Position numbers and translations under genes: made by a program. This document shows, piece after piece, positions 1-7,949 of a stretch of DNA of 64,000 nt (positions are counted from its first letter, which is position 1; every line of letters begins with the position of its first letter). Source of the DNA: Sphingobacterium corticibacterium (GTDB taxonomy: Bacteria; Bacteroidota; Bacteroidia; Sphingobacteriales; Sphingobacteriaceae); NCBI RefSeq assembly GCF_004208525.1, contig NZ_SGIT01000005.1:1-64000 (forward strand), given 5' to 3'. The notes under the pieces are model-generated. The model searched no databases, was not told where the DNA came from, and saw nothing but the letters and a program-made list of their open reading frames with translations.

Positions 1-270
1 CGGCCCGGACCGAAAAAATTGTAATCTCTTACAGCTCTCGTCCCTCTAAAGGACTCCTGCTGCGCTACATGATCATATATCTTAAAGAACTTCTCTCGCC
101 GCCGCTTCGCGCTTTGGCATTTATATCGATACAGCTAAACGCCGTATGGATCCTCTCTTTTTTTAACCCCTTTCGGGTTGGCAAAGGTAAGGAAGTTTCA
201 CGAAAACAAAAAATATTTTTCCCAAAATTTCCGCCCCGGGTAACCGGTTTGCCTGGCCTCCCTCGCGGAG
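1..270 (-). other. Leader of a stable-RNA (probably rRNA) operon, continuing off the left edge
   Basis: Non-coding leader read leftward. It begins downstream of two strong Bacteroidota promoters and carries a boxA-like antitermination site on the minus strand at 90-81 (GTTCTTTAAG). A small hairpin at 165-179 (AACCC, 5-nt loop, GGGTT) lies at the expected 5' end of the second transcript. Tandem promoters, GC-rich discriminators and boxA are typical of rRNA operons. The 16S gene itself is not in the window, so rRNA rather than a tRNA operon is an inference. No convincing protein gene is present in 1-399. Confidence 0.6.
182..209 (-). promoter_or_regulatory. Stable-RNA promoter P2
   Basis: On the minus strand, TTG at 209-207, a 17-nt spacer, then TACCTTTG at 189-182, the same -7 octamer as P1, 94 bp downstream of it. 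A GC-rich stretch follows. The pair forms a tandem promoter arrangement typical of rRNA operons. Confidence 0.7.
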
Positions 271-275
271 TGGTG

Positions 276-306
276 CAAAGGTAGAAACTTTACATATTCT
301 ATCCAA
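276..306 (-). promoter_or_regulatory. Stable-RNA promoter P1
   Basis: On the minus strand, TTG at 306-304, a 20-nt spacer, then TACCTTTG at 283-276. This matches the Bacteroidota primary sigma factor consensus (-33 TTG, -7 TAnnTTTG). The following bases are GC-rich, as at growth-rate-controlled stable-RNA promoters. Transcription would start near 269 and run toward position 1. Confidence 0.75.
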
Positions 307-399
307 ACGTCTTTCTATTTTTCACAACCTCAAATGCACAATTAACTGATTAACTGCAATATATTTTTTCAAAATATTACTGCAACATCCTTCGTTATA

Positions 400-810
400 T
401 TACTTATTAAATACCCAATATTTTTGCATCAAAAAATTAAAGCCAAGCGACACAAAAATCTCTACTGCAATTTTCGAGTAATAGGGATTTGCGGAAAGAT
501 GACCTACCAAAAAAAATATACCTGTTGATTTCAGAAATATACTACCTATAACAACTACCACAAATTTTGCCAACTGCTTACCAACAGGTGCATTGGTCTT
601 CTCAAAAGTCCAATACCTGTTAACTGTAAAATTGAGCACCGCCCCTAAAGAGCCACTAAGAATGTTCGATATATAAGGTGTAAAACCTAAGATTTGTATA
701 CCAAACGTGTAAATCGAAAAGTCGAATAGACCTCCAAGAAAAGCAGACACCTGCGCTTTCCCGAAGGAAAGAAAAAAGCCACATATTTTCGCGCTACGCT
801 TCTTCCTCAT
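400..810 (-). CDS. GtrA-family membrane protein
   Basis: A 136-residue protein with about four hydrophobic segments and the GtrA-family pattern: aromatic-rich loops NRYWTF near residue 65 and QKYWVF near the C-terminus. Its length is normal for the family. GtrA-type proteins are small inner-membrane proteins implicated in moving lipid-linked sugars across the membrane, with direct biochemical proof in only a few cases. It is the last gene of the spt operon and overlaps the preceding phosphotransferase by 17 bp, so the two are probably translationally coupled. A role in flipping a lipid-linked headgroup donor or a sphingolipid intermediate is inferred from position only. Flagellar or O-antigen glucosylation is unlikely here, since no such genes are nearby. 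Confidence 0.8.
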   Translation of the reverse strand: MRKKRSAKICGFFLSFGKAQVSAFLGGLFDFSIYTFGIQILGFTPYISNILSGSLGAVLNFTVNRYWTFEKTNAPVGKQLAKFVVVVIGSIFLKSTGIFFLVGHLSANPYYSKIAVEIFVSLGFNFLMQKYWVFNK

Positions 811-1492
811 TTAGAGAAACCTCCTTGTTCTTTTTTTCCGCCCAATCTCGCTCATCCCCCATATTCAACAATTTTTTGGTATCTACACAATTAATAACAA
901 ACAGCGCAATACAAATCATGATCACCAAATAATTAATGCTTCCGACAAAAAGAACTTCACTCAACAATACGGCGCATATAATAACACGAATCTCCGTGGG
1001 CCCCAATAATCCTGCATCAATAGTGTATTTATCCGTTATACGATACCGCAGTTGCGAAATAATCATTGCCCAGCCGTATAAAGCGACAAGCGCAAAACCT
1101 GAATACTTAAAATCGCCAGAAGCATAAAACACATATCCCAACCCTATCATCACGGTACTGATCCAGTCCATGACGATATCTAATGCGAAGCCATACCACT
1201 TACGCGATTTATTTCGATAGTACGCGATACGGCCATCCAACGAGTCTCCAAACCATTGTACAAAAAAACCTATAATTCCCAGCAGCAACCACGGACGAGC
1301 GACATATTCAGCCAACAGAAAACTTCCTAGTATCATAAATGATCCGAAGAGTCCGATGCCTGTTAAACCGTCTGACGAAATCCAATTTGGAACGCGTGGA
1401 ACAAAATAAGAAATCAATTTTTGCTCCGAAGAGCTTAAAATATTTGTTCTCTTCCGATCTTGGAAAAGCTTTTTATTTATTTTTTGACTCAT
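794..1492 (-). CDS. CDP-alcohol phosphatidyltransferase family protein
   Basis: A 232-residue integral membrane protein. It carries the four acidic residues of the CDP-alcohol phosphotransferase active site (D83, D86, D105, D109) with DG at 86-87 and G101. The signature is not canonical: the usual Ala-Arg is Ala-Tyr (90-91) and nine residues, not eight, precede G101. The family transfers a phospho-alcohol from a CDP-activated donor to a hydroxyl acceptor inside the membrane. The gene lies 10 bp after the SDR gene in the spt operon, so a ceramide headgroup reaction (phosphoethanolamine or phosphoinositol type) is a reasonable inference. Ordinary glycerophospholipid synthesis (PgsA- or PssA-like) is the alternative and cannot be excluded. 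Confidence 0.82.
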   Translation of the reverse strand: MSQKINKKLFQDRKRTNILSSSEQKLISYFVPRVPNWISSDGLTGIGLFGSFMILGSFLLAEYVARPWLLLGIIGFFVQWFGDSLDGRIAYYRNKSRKWYGFALDIVMDWISTVMIGLGYVFYASGDFKYSGFALVALYGWAMIISQLRYRITDKYTIDAGLLGPTEIRVIICAVLLSEVLFVGSINYLVIMICIALFVINCVDTKKLLNMGDERDWAEKKNKEVSLNEEEA

Positions 1493-1502
1493 GTTGCCGT
1501 CT

Positions 1503-2495
1503 TTAAAACCAATTATTTTGTTTATACCACCGTAAACTATCCGTCAGCCCTCTATTCAAATCATATACCGGCCGGTAGCCCAACACTGTCTCCGCATGAC
1601 TGATATCACAGGCCCAATTCTCTGCCGTCAACTCTCCCAGACGTTCCGGATAAATAACCGGTGTTTTCACAGAGTTGCTATATAACCACTGGGAGACATG
1701 TGCTACACTCTTGACTATAGCATAGGGAACGTGGACACGGACCAGCTTTTTACGAAATGTCTGCTTAAATATTTCCGCCATCTCGTAACGGGAATAAACA
1801 TTTCCATCCGAAATATTAAAAATATCCAGTATTGTTTGCGAAGAAACGCAGGCTCGCAATAAAATCTCCACCAAATCTTTCACGTACACGAAAGAAAGCT
1901 TTTGTGGAGCTCTCCCAACATAGGCATCAATCCCCTTATTCATGGTATTGAAAAGAATAAACAAGTCTTTCTCTCGTGGACCGTAGACTGCCGTAGGACG
2001 AATAATAGAAATCGGTTTATCCGCAAACTTTCCACGGATCATCTTTTCTGCCTCCCGTTTACTACGACCATACATCGTCACGGGGCGATAAGGTGTGGAT
2101 TCGGTTATCGGACCATCCAGGTAAGATACTGGTCCAATAGCGGCCAGACTGCTCACATACACCAGTCGTTGAGGAGGATTGGGAGATTGAAAGGCTGCTT
2201 GCAGTAGCCTTTCCGTTACACCTACGTTTGCATCCATCATTTCAACTTCTGATTTTGCCTTTGTCATTGCTGCTGCATGAATAACATAATCATACTTTTC
2301 AGAAGCGAATAATGTTGCCCACGAATTTATCTGATTAAAATCGGGATAAACGAATTTCCCAACAAAGGGGTTAATATCTGTAATCTGACTTGATCTCCGC
2401 ACCGCAGCGTGAATTTCATAACCGGCTTCATATGCTGCCGACACTAAATGAAACCCCACAAAACCACTTGCTCCGGTTACTAAAATCTTTTTCAT
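1503..2495 (-). CDS. Extended SDR, NAD-dependent epimerase/dehydratase family; candidate ceramide reductase (CerR-like)
   Basis: A 330-residue Rossmann-fold protein. The N-terminus has the dinucleotide-binding glycine motif TGASGFVG (residues 7-14). The catalytic Tyr and Lys are in YGRSK near residue 142, with a Ser pair (VSSLAA) upstream. This is an extended (atypical) SDR. In Caulobacter ceramide synthesis an NAD-dependent epimerase/dehydratase homologue (CerR) reduces 3-oxoceramide after SPT and a GNAT ceramide synthase have acted. The same three classes follow one another here, so that role is inferred. A nucleotide-sugar epimerase for a headgroup is the alternative. It sits 53 bp after the GNAT gene in the same operon. 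Confidence 0.78.
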   Translation of the reverse strand: MKKILVTGASGFVGFHLVSAAYEAGYEIHAAVRRSSQITDINPFVGKFVYPDFNQINSWATLFASEKYDYVIHAAAMTKAKSEVEMMDANVGVTERLLQAAFQSPNPPQRLVYVSSLAAIGPVSYLDGPITESTPYRPVTMYGRSKREAEKMIRGKFADKPISIIRPTAVYGPREKDLFILFNTMNKGIDAYVGRAPQKLSFVYVKDLVEILLRACVSSQTILDIFNISDGNVYSRYEMAEIFKQTFRKKLVRVHVPYAIVKSVAHVSQWLYSNSVKTPVIYPERLGELTAENWACDISHAETVLGYRPVYDLNRGLTDSLRWYKQNNWF

Positions 2496-2548
2496 TACCT
2501 TATTTTATTCTATCGGCTAATGCGTGTCCAGTTGTGGGAACAACATAT

Positions 2549-3670
2549 TCATGTCGATTTTTCATACAGACGATAGCGCTTATAGAAGTCTGCATTAATT
2601 TGCTCAATGGCATGGTTCATCATATAATTGTCGTCTAACATCCACGAACACTCTGCAGCTTCTATCCCCGATGGGATTGCATTTTTTATAATACGGCCAT
2701 ACAGGCAAGCTTCTATTCCCAATTTTCTATATCCTTCTATAACCCCTAGCATTAAAACCCGAATCATTTTGATCTTTTTCAGGCCAAAAAGCAATTTAAA
2801 GATACCAAATGGCAAGAGCCTACCCTTTTTTATACCAATCAAAATTTCGTTAATATTCGGAATCCCCAAAGCAAAACCGACAATCTCCTCTCCTCGTTCT
2901 GCTACAATACAATATTTGGGATCCACAATCATTTTCAACTCTTTAGCGGTATAATCAAACTCCTCATCCGTCATGGGAACAAAGCCCAAATTTTTGTCCC
3001 AAGCTTTATTATACACCGCTTTTATTTTCTTCGCCTCGTTCGCGAAATCTTTTAAATTGATTTGGCGCAACACAATGCCGGATCTCTTTAATCTTTCTTC
3101 TAATCTTTCCAAAAGAAGCACGGAACGTCGATTGGCTGTTTCGGTTCTTACAAGATAAGCACGTAAATCTACTTTCTTACTGTAACCAGCACGCTCCATC
3201 AGCTCTAAATAATACGGAGGGTTATAAGGCATCATGACCATAGGTGGTTTATCAAATCCATCCACCAGAAGCCCACAAGTGTCATTCGTTGTGAGATTAA
3301 TGGGACCTACGATACGAGTACCTCCTTTGGATTTAACCCATTCAGCAGCCGTATCCAACAAATTATTCGCCACTTCTTGGTCATTAATGGATTCAAAGAA
3401 ACCAAATTGCCCTTCCGTTACGTCATTGAATGTATTATGGTTGGTATTCCATATAGCCAAAACGCGACCAACCATCTGCCCGTCTTTATAGGCAAGAAAG
3501 GGTTGCGCAGAAGAATGCTTATAAAAAGGATGTTTATCTGGAGAGAGTATGTCCCGCTGTCCTAAAAACAACTCCGGTACGTAATTTGGATCATTTGCAT
3601 ACAAATTATGCGGCAAGTCGATAAATTGCGCAATTTGCTTTTTCGATTGGACAGGAACTATCTTTACCAT
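2549..3670 (-). CDS. GNAT-fold acyltransferase; candidate bacterial ceramide synthase (bCerS-like)
   Basis: A 373-residue protein. The N-terminal part (residues 1-70) has the DPNYVPEL and HPFY pattern seen in a distinct large GNAT subfamily, followed by the beta-strand segment with MVGRVLAI typical of acetyltransferase folds. A second GNAT-like half (about 230-330) includes IVGFALGIPN and a GYRKLGIEACL acyl-CoA loop. Bacterial ceramide synthases of the Caulobacter type are GNAT-superfamily enzymes that N-acylate 3-ketosphinganine. The position immediately after spt (4 bp gap) makes this the most economical assignment. Family membership comes from the sequence; the substrate is inferred from context. 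Confidence 0.75.
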   Translation of the reverse strand: MVKIVPVQSKKQIAQFIDLPHNLYANDPNYVPELFLGQRDILSPDKHPFYKHSSAQPFLAYKDGQMVGRVLAIWNTNHNTFNDVTEGQFGFFESINDQEVANNLLDTAAEWVKSKGGTRIVGPINLTTNDTCGLLVDGFDKPPMVMMPYNPPYYLELMERAGYSKKVDLRAYLVRTETANRRSVLLLERLEERLKRSGIVLRQINLKDFANEAKKIKAVYNKAWDKNLGFVPMTDEEFDYTAKELKMIVDPKYCIVAERGEEIVGFALGIPNINEILIGIKKGRLLPFGIFKLLFGLKKIKMIRVLMLGVIEGYRKLGIEACLYGRIIKNAIPSGIEAAECSWMLDDNYMMNHAIEQINADFYKRYRLYEKST

Positions 3671-3674
3671 TCCC

Positions 3675-4883
3675 TTAATTTATGAAAGACTCAACCTCTA
3701 GCGTCTTGAACACTTTAGACATCTTATCAACAGCCTCGTCAATTTGATCAAAAGTATGCGTCGCCATTAAGGAGAAACGTATAAGCGACTCCTCAGCAGG
3801 TACCGCCGGCGCAACAACCGGATTAACAAAGACACCATTATCCTGAAGTAATTTAGTCACATAGTACGTTTTATCATTGTTACGGATAAAAATCGGCAAA
3901 ATCGGACTTTCAGTCTCTCCTAGATCGAAACCTTGGTCAAGCAAAAGTTGCTTTGCATACGCTGTATTTGCCCACAATCTTTCGATATGTTCAGGTTCTG
4001 TCTCGATAATTTCCAATGCTTTTAATGTAGATGCTACTGAAGCAGGTGTCATGCTGGCACTAAACATCAATGAACGTGCACGGTGCTTTAAATATTCAAT
4101 AGTGTCCGCATCCGCAGCTACAAAACCACCCAATGACGCCAACGATTTACTGAATGTTCCCATAATCAGATCGACTTTGTCCGTCAAACCGAAATGAGAT
4201 GCCGTACCTGCACCTCTCTCTCCTATCACCCCCAAGCTATGCGCATCATCACATAAAATAGCCGCATCAAACTCATCGGCCACAGCAACTAATTCGGGCA
4301 ACTTTACAATATCTCCCTCCATACTGAAAATACCGTCTGTCGCAATTAGTTTGAAGCTGTCTTCCGGAAGTCTTGCGATCTTACCACGCAAATCCTCCAT
4401 ATCATTATGGGCATATTTAATAACTTTAGAAAACGACAACCTGCTTCCATCGATAATAGATGCATGATTTCTGTCATCCAATAATATATAATCATTCCGT
4501 CCCGTCAGACACGAGAGCGGTCCTAAATTAGATTGAAAGCCGGTGCTAAATAATATAGCTGCCTCCTTACCTACATAGGCTGCCAGTTTTTCCTCCAATT
4601 CCACGTGGATATCCAATGTTCCATTTAAAAAACGGGATCCAGCACAACCAGTGCCATATTTTTCCAACGCGTCCTGCGCAGCCTTTATGATCCTCGTATC
4701 TGTTGTCAACCCTAAATAAGAGTTTGAGCCGAACATCAACACACGTTTGCCATCAATCAAAACCTCTGTATCCTGTTTTGACTGAATCGGTCTAAAATAA
4801 GCATAGAGATTATTAGACTTAATGGGCTCTAGTTCACTTTTTAGGAACTTAGATGTTCTTTCACTTAACTTTCCCTTACTCAT
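3675..4883 (-). CDS. spt: Serine palmitoyltransferase
   Basis: A 402-residue PLP enzyme of the alpha-oxoamine synthase family. It condenses L-serine with palmitoyl-CoA to give 3-ketosphinganine, the first step of sphingolipid synthesis. Active-site residues line up with characterised bacterial SPT: H140 (stacks on PLP), D212 and H215, and the Schiff-base K246 in GTFSKSLASLGGF, with the same spacing as H159/D231/H234/K265 of the Sphingomonas enzyme. The whole sequence reads like the Sphingobacterium SPT, which separates it from Kbl and BioF. It is soluble, with no signal peptide. It is the first gene of a five-gene operon and has its own promoter 80-111 bp upstream. Confidence 0.95.
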   Translation of the reverse strand: MSKGKLSERTSKFLKSELEPIKSNNLYAYFRPIQSKQDTEVLIDGKRVLMFGSNSYLGLTTDTRIIKAAQDALEKYGTGCAGSRFLNGTLDIHVELEEKLAAYVGKEAAILFSTGFQSNLGPLSCLTGRNDYILLDDRNHASIIDGSRLSFSKVIKYAHNDMEDLRGKIARLPEDSFKLIATDGIFSMEGDIVKLPELVAVADEFDAAILCDDAHSLGVIGERGAGTASHFGLTDKVDLIMGTFSKSLASLGGFVAADADTIEYLKHRARSLMFSASMTPASVASTLKALEIIETEPEHIERLWANTAYAKQLLLDQGFDLGETESPILPIFIRNNDKTYYVTKLLQDNGVFVNPVVAPAVPAEESLIRFSLMATHTFDQIDEAVDKMSKVFKTLEVESFIN

Positions 4884-4962
4884 GTTGTAGGTGTTTGTAT
4901 TATATGTGACATAATTTCTTAATCCAACCTAACTTACCTTTTGACTATTTATATTCAATCGT

Positions 4963-4994
4963 CAAAAATAAATTAAAAAAACGAAAATATACAA
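4963..4994 (-). promoter_or_regulatory. Promoter of the spt operon
   Basis: Minus strand TTG at 4994-4992, 21-nt spacer, TATTTTTG at 4970-4963; a full match to TTG-N17-23-TAnnTTTG. The predicted start near 4956 gives a leader of about 73 nt before the spt ATG. A second -7-like octamer (TATGTTTG, 5096-5089) lies further upstream without a matching -33. Confidence 0.6.
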
Positions 4995-5212
4995 TTTCCT
5001 TTCCAATCAAGCTGTTAACCACCATGTTATTAATTGGCACCCCCTTTCAGAATCTTTTTTGCATACTTTCCGTCCAAAAAAATCGGAGCAAACATACAAA
5101 ATTCTCCCGATTCCCTACCATGGAAAAACCATATAAATATCATAAAATTAAATTATTGTTAAGATATTAGCAACAGTTTATCGCGAAAAGTTCTATAAAC
5201 CTATAAAATCAT

Positions 5213-5220
5213 TATTTTTG
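5213..5220 (+). promoter_or_regulatory. -7 element of the smpB promoter
   Basis: TATTTTTG fits TAnnTTTG; no TTG sits at the proper distance upstream. It would start transcription near 5227 and leave about 12 nt of leader before the ATG at 5239. This argues against using the in-frame TTG at 5218 as the start, since it is part of the promoter. Confidence 0.5.
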
Positions 5221-5238
5221 CGTCTAAATCAATTTGGA

Positions 5239-5694
5239 ATGGCTATATCGGCAAATATAAATATCAAAAATAAACGCGCATCTTTCGAGTACCACTTATT
5301 AGATAAATATGTGGCCGGAATATGTTTATTGGGTACAGAAATTAAATCTATTCGAGAAGGCAAAGCGAATATCAACGATAGTTTCTGTTCTTTCTTCGAG
5401 GATGGTCTATACATTCGAAACATGCATATTGCCGAGTATTCGTTTGGTTCTTTCTATAATCACGAGGCAAAAAGAGATCGTCAGCTTTTGTTGAGTAAAA
5501 AGGAACTGAAAAAACTAAAAGAAAAAGGCGAGGAAAAAGGTTTCACCATCGTCCCCTTACGTATTTTTATCAACGAAAGGGGCTATGCAAAAGTAGAAAT
5601 CGCTTTAGCGCAAGGTAAAAAAGATTTCGATAAACGGGAGACCATCAAAGAGCGTGAAAGCAAAAGGGAATTAGACCGTGCAATGAAAAGGTAA
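5239..5694 (+). CDS. smpB: SsrA-binding protein SmpB
   Basis: A 151-residue RNA-binding protein that delivers tmRNA to stalled ribosomes in trans-translation. Recognisable family blocks are NKRASFEYHLLDKYVAGI near the N-terminus, GTEIKSIREGKANINDSF, and the basic C-terminal tail that occupies the mRNA channel (KKDFDKRETIKERESKRELDR). The ATG at 5239 was chosen because family members begin with a short segment before the NKKA/NKRA block, and the upstream TTG lies inside the -7 element. It is convergent with the thioesterase gene, with 10 bp between the two stop codons and no obvious terminator hairpin. Confidence 0.95.
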   Translation: MAISANINIKNKRASFEYHLLDKYVAGICLLGTEIKSIREGKANINDSFCSFFEDGLYIRNMHIAEYSFGSFYNHEAKRDRQLLLSKKELKKLKEKGEEKGFTIVPLRIFINERGYAKVEIALAQGKKDFDKRETIKERESKRELDRAMKR

Positions 5695-5704
5695 TGAGAT
5701 GTTG

Positions 5705-6106
5705 TTACTCCAAATCCAATCCTTGTACAACGGGAATAGGCTGTTTGTTATCGTCCAACGCCACAAGGGTAAACATTCCCTGAATAGCCAGTTCCCGACC
5801 TTCTTCATACATCTTTTCCAAAAAAACTTCTACTTTTACTTTGACACTTGTCCGCCCTACGCTATGTACACGTGCAATAGCCTCGATAATACTTCCGTTT
5901 GGTATAGCTTTCTCAAAGTCAATCCGATCCGTTGACACTGTCACCAGACGCTTGCGACAAAACCGCGTTGCCGCCATAAACGACACTTCATCCATAATCG
6001 CCATGGCCTTCCCGCCAAATAACGTATCGTGGTGATTTGTCAAAAAAGGAAACACAGTCGTACATAGCCGTGTTTCTGATTCTTCTATTCTTTCTTCTAA
6101 TGTCAT
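5705..6106 (-). CDS. Hotdog-fold acyl-CoA thioesterase (YciA/ACOT type)
   Basis: A 133-residue single-hotdog protein that should hydrolyse acyl-CoA to free acid and CoA. The hallmark is NHHDTLFGG near residues 23-31, followed by the helix with the conserved Asp (MAIMDEVSFMAA), then a strand with the VKVEVFLE pattern. Length is normal. It is the last gene of pcm-mutS-like-thioesterase, 18 bp after the MutS-like stop. Substrate chain length cannot be read from the sequence. Confidence 0.88.
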   Translation of the reverse strand: MTLEERIEESETRLCTTVFPFLTNHHDTLFGGKAMAIMDEVSFMAATRFCRKRLVTVSTDRIDFEKAIPNGSIIEAIARVHSVGRTSVKVKVEVFLEKMYEEGRELAIQGMFTLVALDDNKQPIPVVQGLDLE

Positions 6107-6124
6107 TTTTAGAGTGATTCGTAC

Positions 6125-7927
6125 CTAGGATTCCACGTCAATTCCAATACCTTTCAGCAATAATGATGCATTGAAAATGGTACAGCGTCCATGTTTTAAT
6201 TTATAATCAAAAAGCATTTCGCCTTCTTCTACACGAATATCAAAATGGTAGTTTTGTACCTTACCTACATTTTCCTCTTCCAATGACGCCAATTGTAAAT
6301 CGTGCGTCGCCACCATTCCTTTACCTTCCATTGCAATCAATTTACGGATAATGGCTCGGGACCCAAGGTATTTATCCACCGAGTTAGTTCCACGCAACAT
6401 CTCATCGATAAGAAAAAAGCTATTTTTATCCTCCTTCACAGTATCCAAAATAAACTTCATTCTATCCAATTCTGCTTTAAAAGTAGAAGTACTCTCATTT
6501 AAAGAATCTCTTATCCGCATATAGGAAATAAGGTTATATATAGGCAATTTAAATCTCGCGGCACATGTTACTGCTCCGGCGTAAGCCAAAACCGCGTTAA
6601 TGCCGATGGTTCGAAGAAACGTACTTTTGCCTGCCATATTTGACCCCGTAATCAAAGCAATACGGTGGTGCGCGTTATTATAGTCATTCGCTATAGATTG
6701 GCCTGAGGGAATCAGAGGGTGTGAAATTTCCATTGCTAAAATTTTATCTGCTGCTGTATCGCTTAGCAATTCGGGGTTAGCCCAAGAAGGATGGTTACGC
6801 TTTAATATAGCCAATGAATTTAGCGCTTCAAATCCTGCAATAACATCAAAGGCTTCCAAAATATCTGCTTCGTATCTCGATTTCCATTGTACAATCTTCA
6901 TGACATATTTAAAGTCCCACAGCAAGATTATATTGAGGATCGCACCCATGAGCATATTATTTCGCGCATCTAGATTATTGATGAGTGTTGACAGTTCCCG
7001 AAAGGCAGTAGAAAGCGGCTTGCCTCCAATACCTAATTGTTGTTGCAAACGTTGGTTTTCTGCCGCTTCAAATGTTTTTTCTTCAATCAATGTCAATCCT
7101 TCCGCATAGGCTGCCAAAATTTGTCCGACTTTATCTATCCTGCTAGAAAACAACCCGACTTTGCCAGCCAATCCCAGCGTCCAAAACAAATGTATTAATC
7201 CCAATAACGACAATCCCGTCCATATAGGCGTCACTAGCAGCGAAAATAATACGCCCGAAATTAAGACATAAGGAGCGGCAGGCACGTACAAACGCATAAA
7301 TACATTACCAAATGCTAAACTAGATCCTTCAAAATAGCGTAACAAAAAAGATTTGACTTCTATCTTCTGATGGATATTAAATAGGAGTTTCGACTGGAAG
7401 TTCTGGCTCCAATCTAGATCCTCGGCTATTTCGGCTACCGCTTTTTGTCTACCTTCTATCTCCTGTTTCGTGGCCGTACCTTGCAGCCAACCCGCTAATT
7501 TAGCAATGCCCAGAGCTGTCGCACATCGATTGATCAACGAAAACAAAGAGAATTGGCCAAAAACATCTAAATCTGATGTATAGGGATGGCGACCATCTTC
7601 AAAGTTTGTACCATCGCTATAAAGTGTCTGACGGGTATTCCGCAACCTTATTTCATTTTCATTAACCTTTAGAAAAGCCTCCGCATCGGCATGTTGTTTT
7701 TCCAATTTACTCTGCCTTCTTATTAGAAACGCAAATAGGAATACAATAACTAAAACAGCTAATAATAACAACAACAGATTTTCCTGTTGAATCAGATAAA
7801 ATAATAAACCACCGCCTCCAATTATGACAAATAAACGGGCAAAACTATTTTGATTTATCGATTTATGCAAACGCTGGATTTCGTCCTTCGCCCGTTGAAT
7901 GCGTTCTTGATATTTGTTATAGATCAT
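6125..7927 (-). CDS. Membrane-anchored MutS-family ATPase
   Basis: A 600-residue protein with the MutS ATPase domain at the C-terminus: Walker A GSNMAGKST at residues 428-436, Walker B FFLIDEM at 504-510, and the switch His in THD near 542. The mismatch-recognition domain I of MutS is absent, and so is the Smr/C-terminal region of MutS2. The N-terminus instead has two strong transmembrane segments (about 31-47 and 50-69), and a further hydrophobic stretch lies near 219-252. This is a MutS-related family known mainly from genome annotation in Bacteroidota. Its role is unknown, and canonical mismatch repair is unlikely given the architecture. It lies between pcm (22 bp gap) and the thioesterase gene (18 bp gap). 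Confidence 0.88.
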   Translation of the reverse strand: MIYNKYQERIQRAKDEIQRLHKSINQNSFARLFVIIGGGGLLFYLIQQENLLLLLLAVLVIVFLFAFLIRRQSKLEKQHADAEAFLKVNENEIRLRNTRQTLYSDGTNFEDGRHPYTSDLDVFGQFSLFSLINRCATALGIAKLAGWLQGTATKQEIEGRQKAVAEIAEDLDWSQNFQSKLLFNIHQKIEVKSFLLRYFEGSSLAFGNVFMRLYVPAAPYVLISGVLFSLLVTPIWTGLSLLGLIHLFWTLGLAGKVGLFSSRIDKVGQILAAYAEGLTLIEEKTFEAAENQRLQQQLGIGGKPLSTAFRELSTLINNLDARNNMLMGAILNIILLWDFKYVMKIVQWKSRYEADILEAFDVIAGFEALNSLAILKRNHPSWANPELLSDTAADKILAMEISHPLIPSGQSIANDYNNAHHRIALITGSNMAGKSTFLRTIGINAVLAYAGAVTCAARFKLPIYNLISYMRIRDSLNESTSTFKAELDRMKFILDTVKEDKNSFFLIDEMLRGTNSVDKYLGSRAIIRKLIAMEGKGMVATHDLQLASLEEENVGKVQNYHFDIRVEEGEMLFDYKLKHGRCTIFNASLLLKGIGIDVES

Positions 7928-7949
7928 TCTTATTAATACTTCTTACCAC

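Noticed and set aside
69..284. A 71-codon plus-strand open frame at the left edge
   Set aside because: It overlaps the tandem promoters and leader of a minus-strand stable-RNA operon, its peptide has no recognisable family, and low-complexity promoter DNA explains the frame.
3675..4883. Reading spt as kbl (2-amino-3-ketobutyrate CoA ligase) or bioF
   Set aside because: The sequence reads like Sphingobacterium SPT throughout, active-site spacing matches SPT, and the neighbours are lipid enzymes with no biotin or threonine genes.
5218..5238. TTG as start of smpB, adding seven residues
   Set aside because: The TTG is part of the TATTTTTG promoter element and the extra residues are not a family feature; ATG at 5239 fits.
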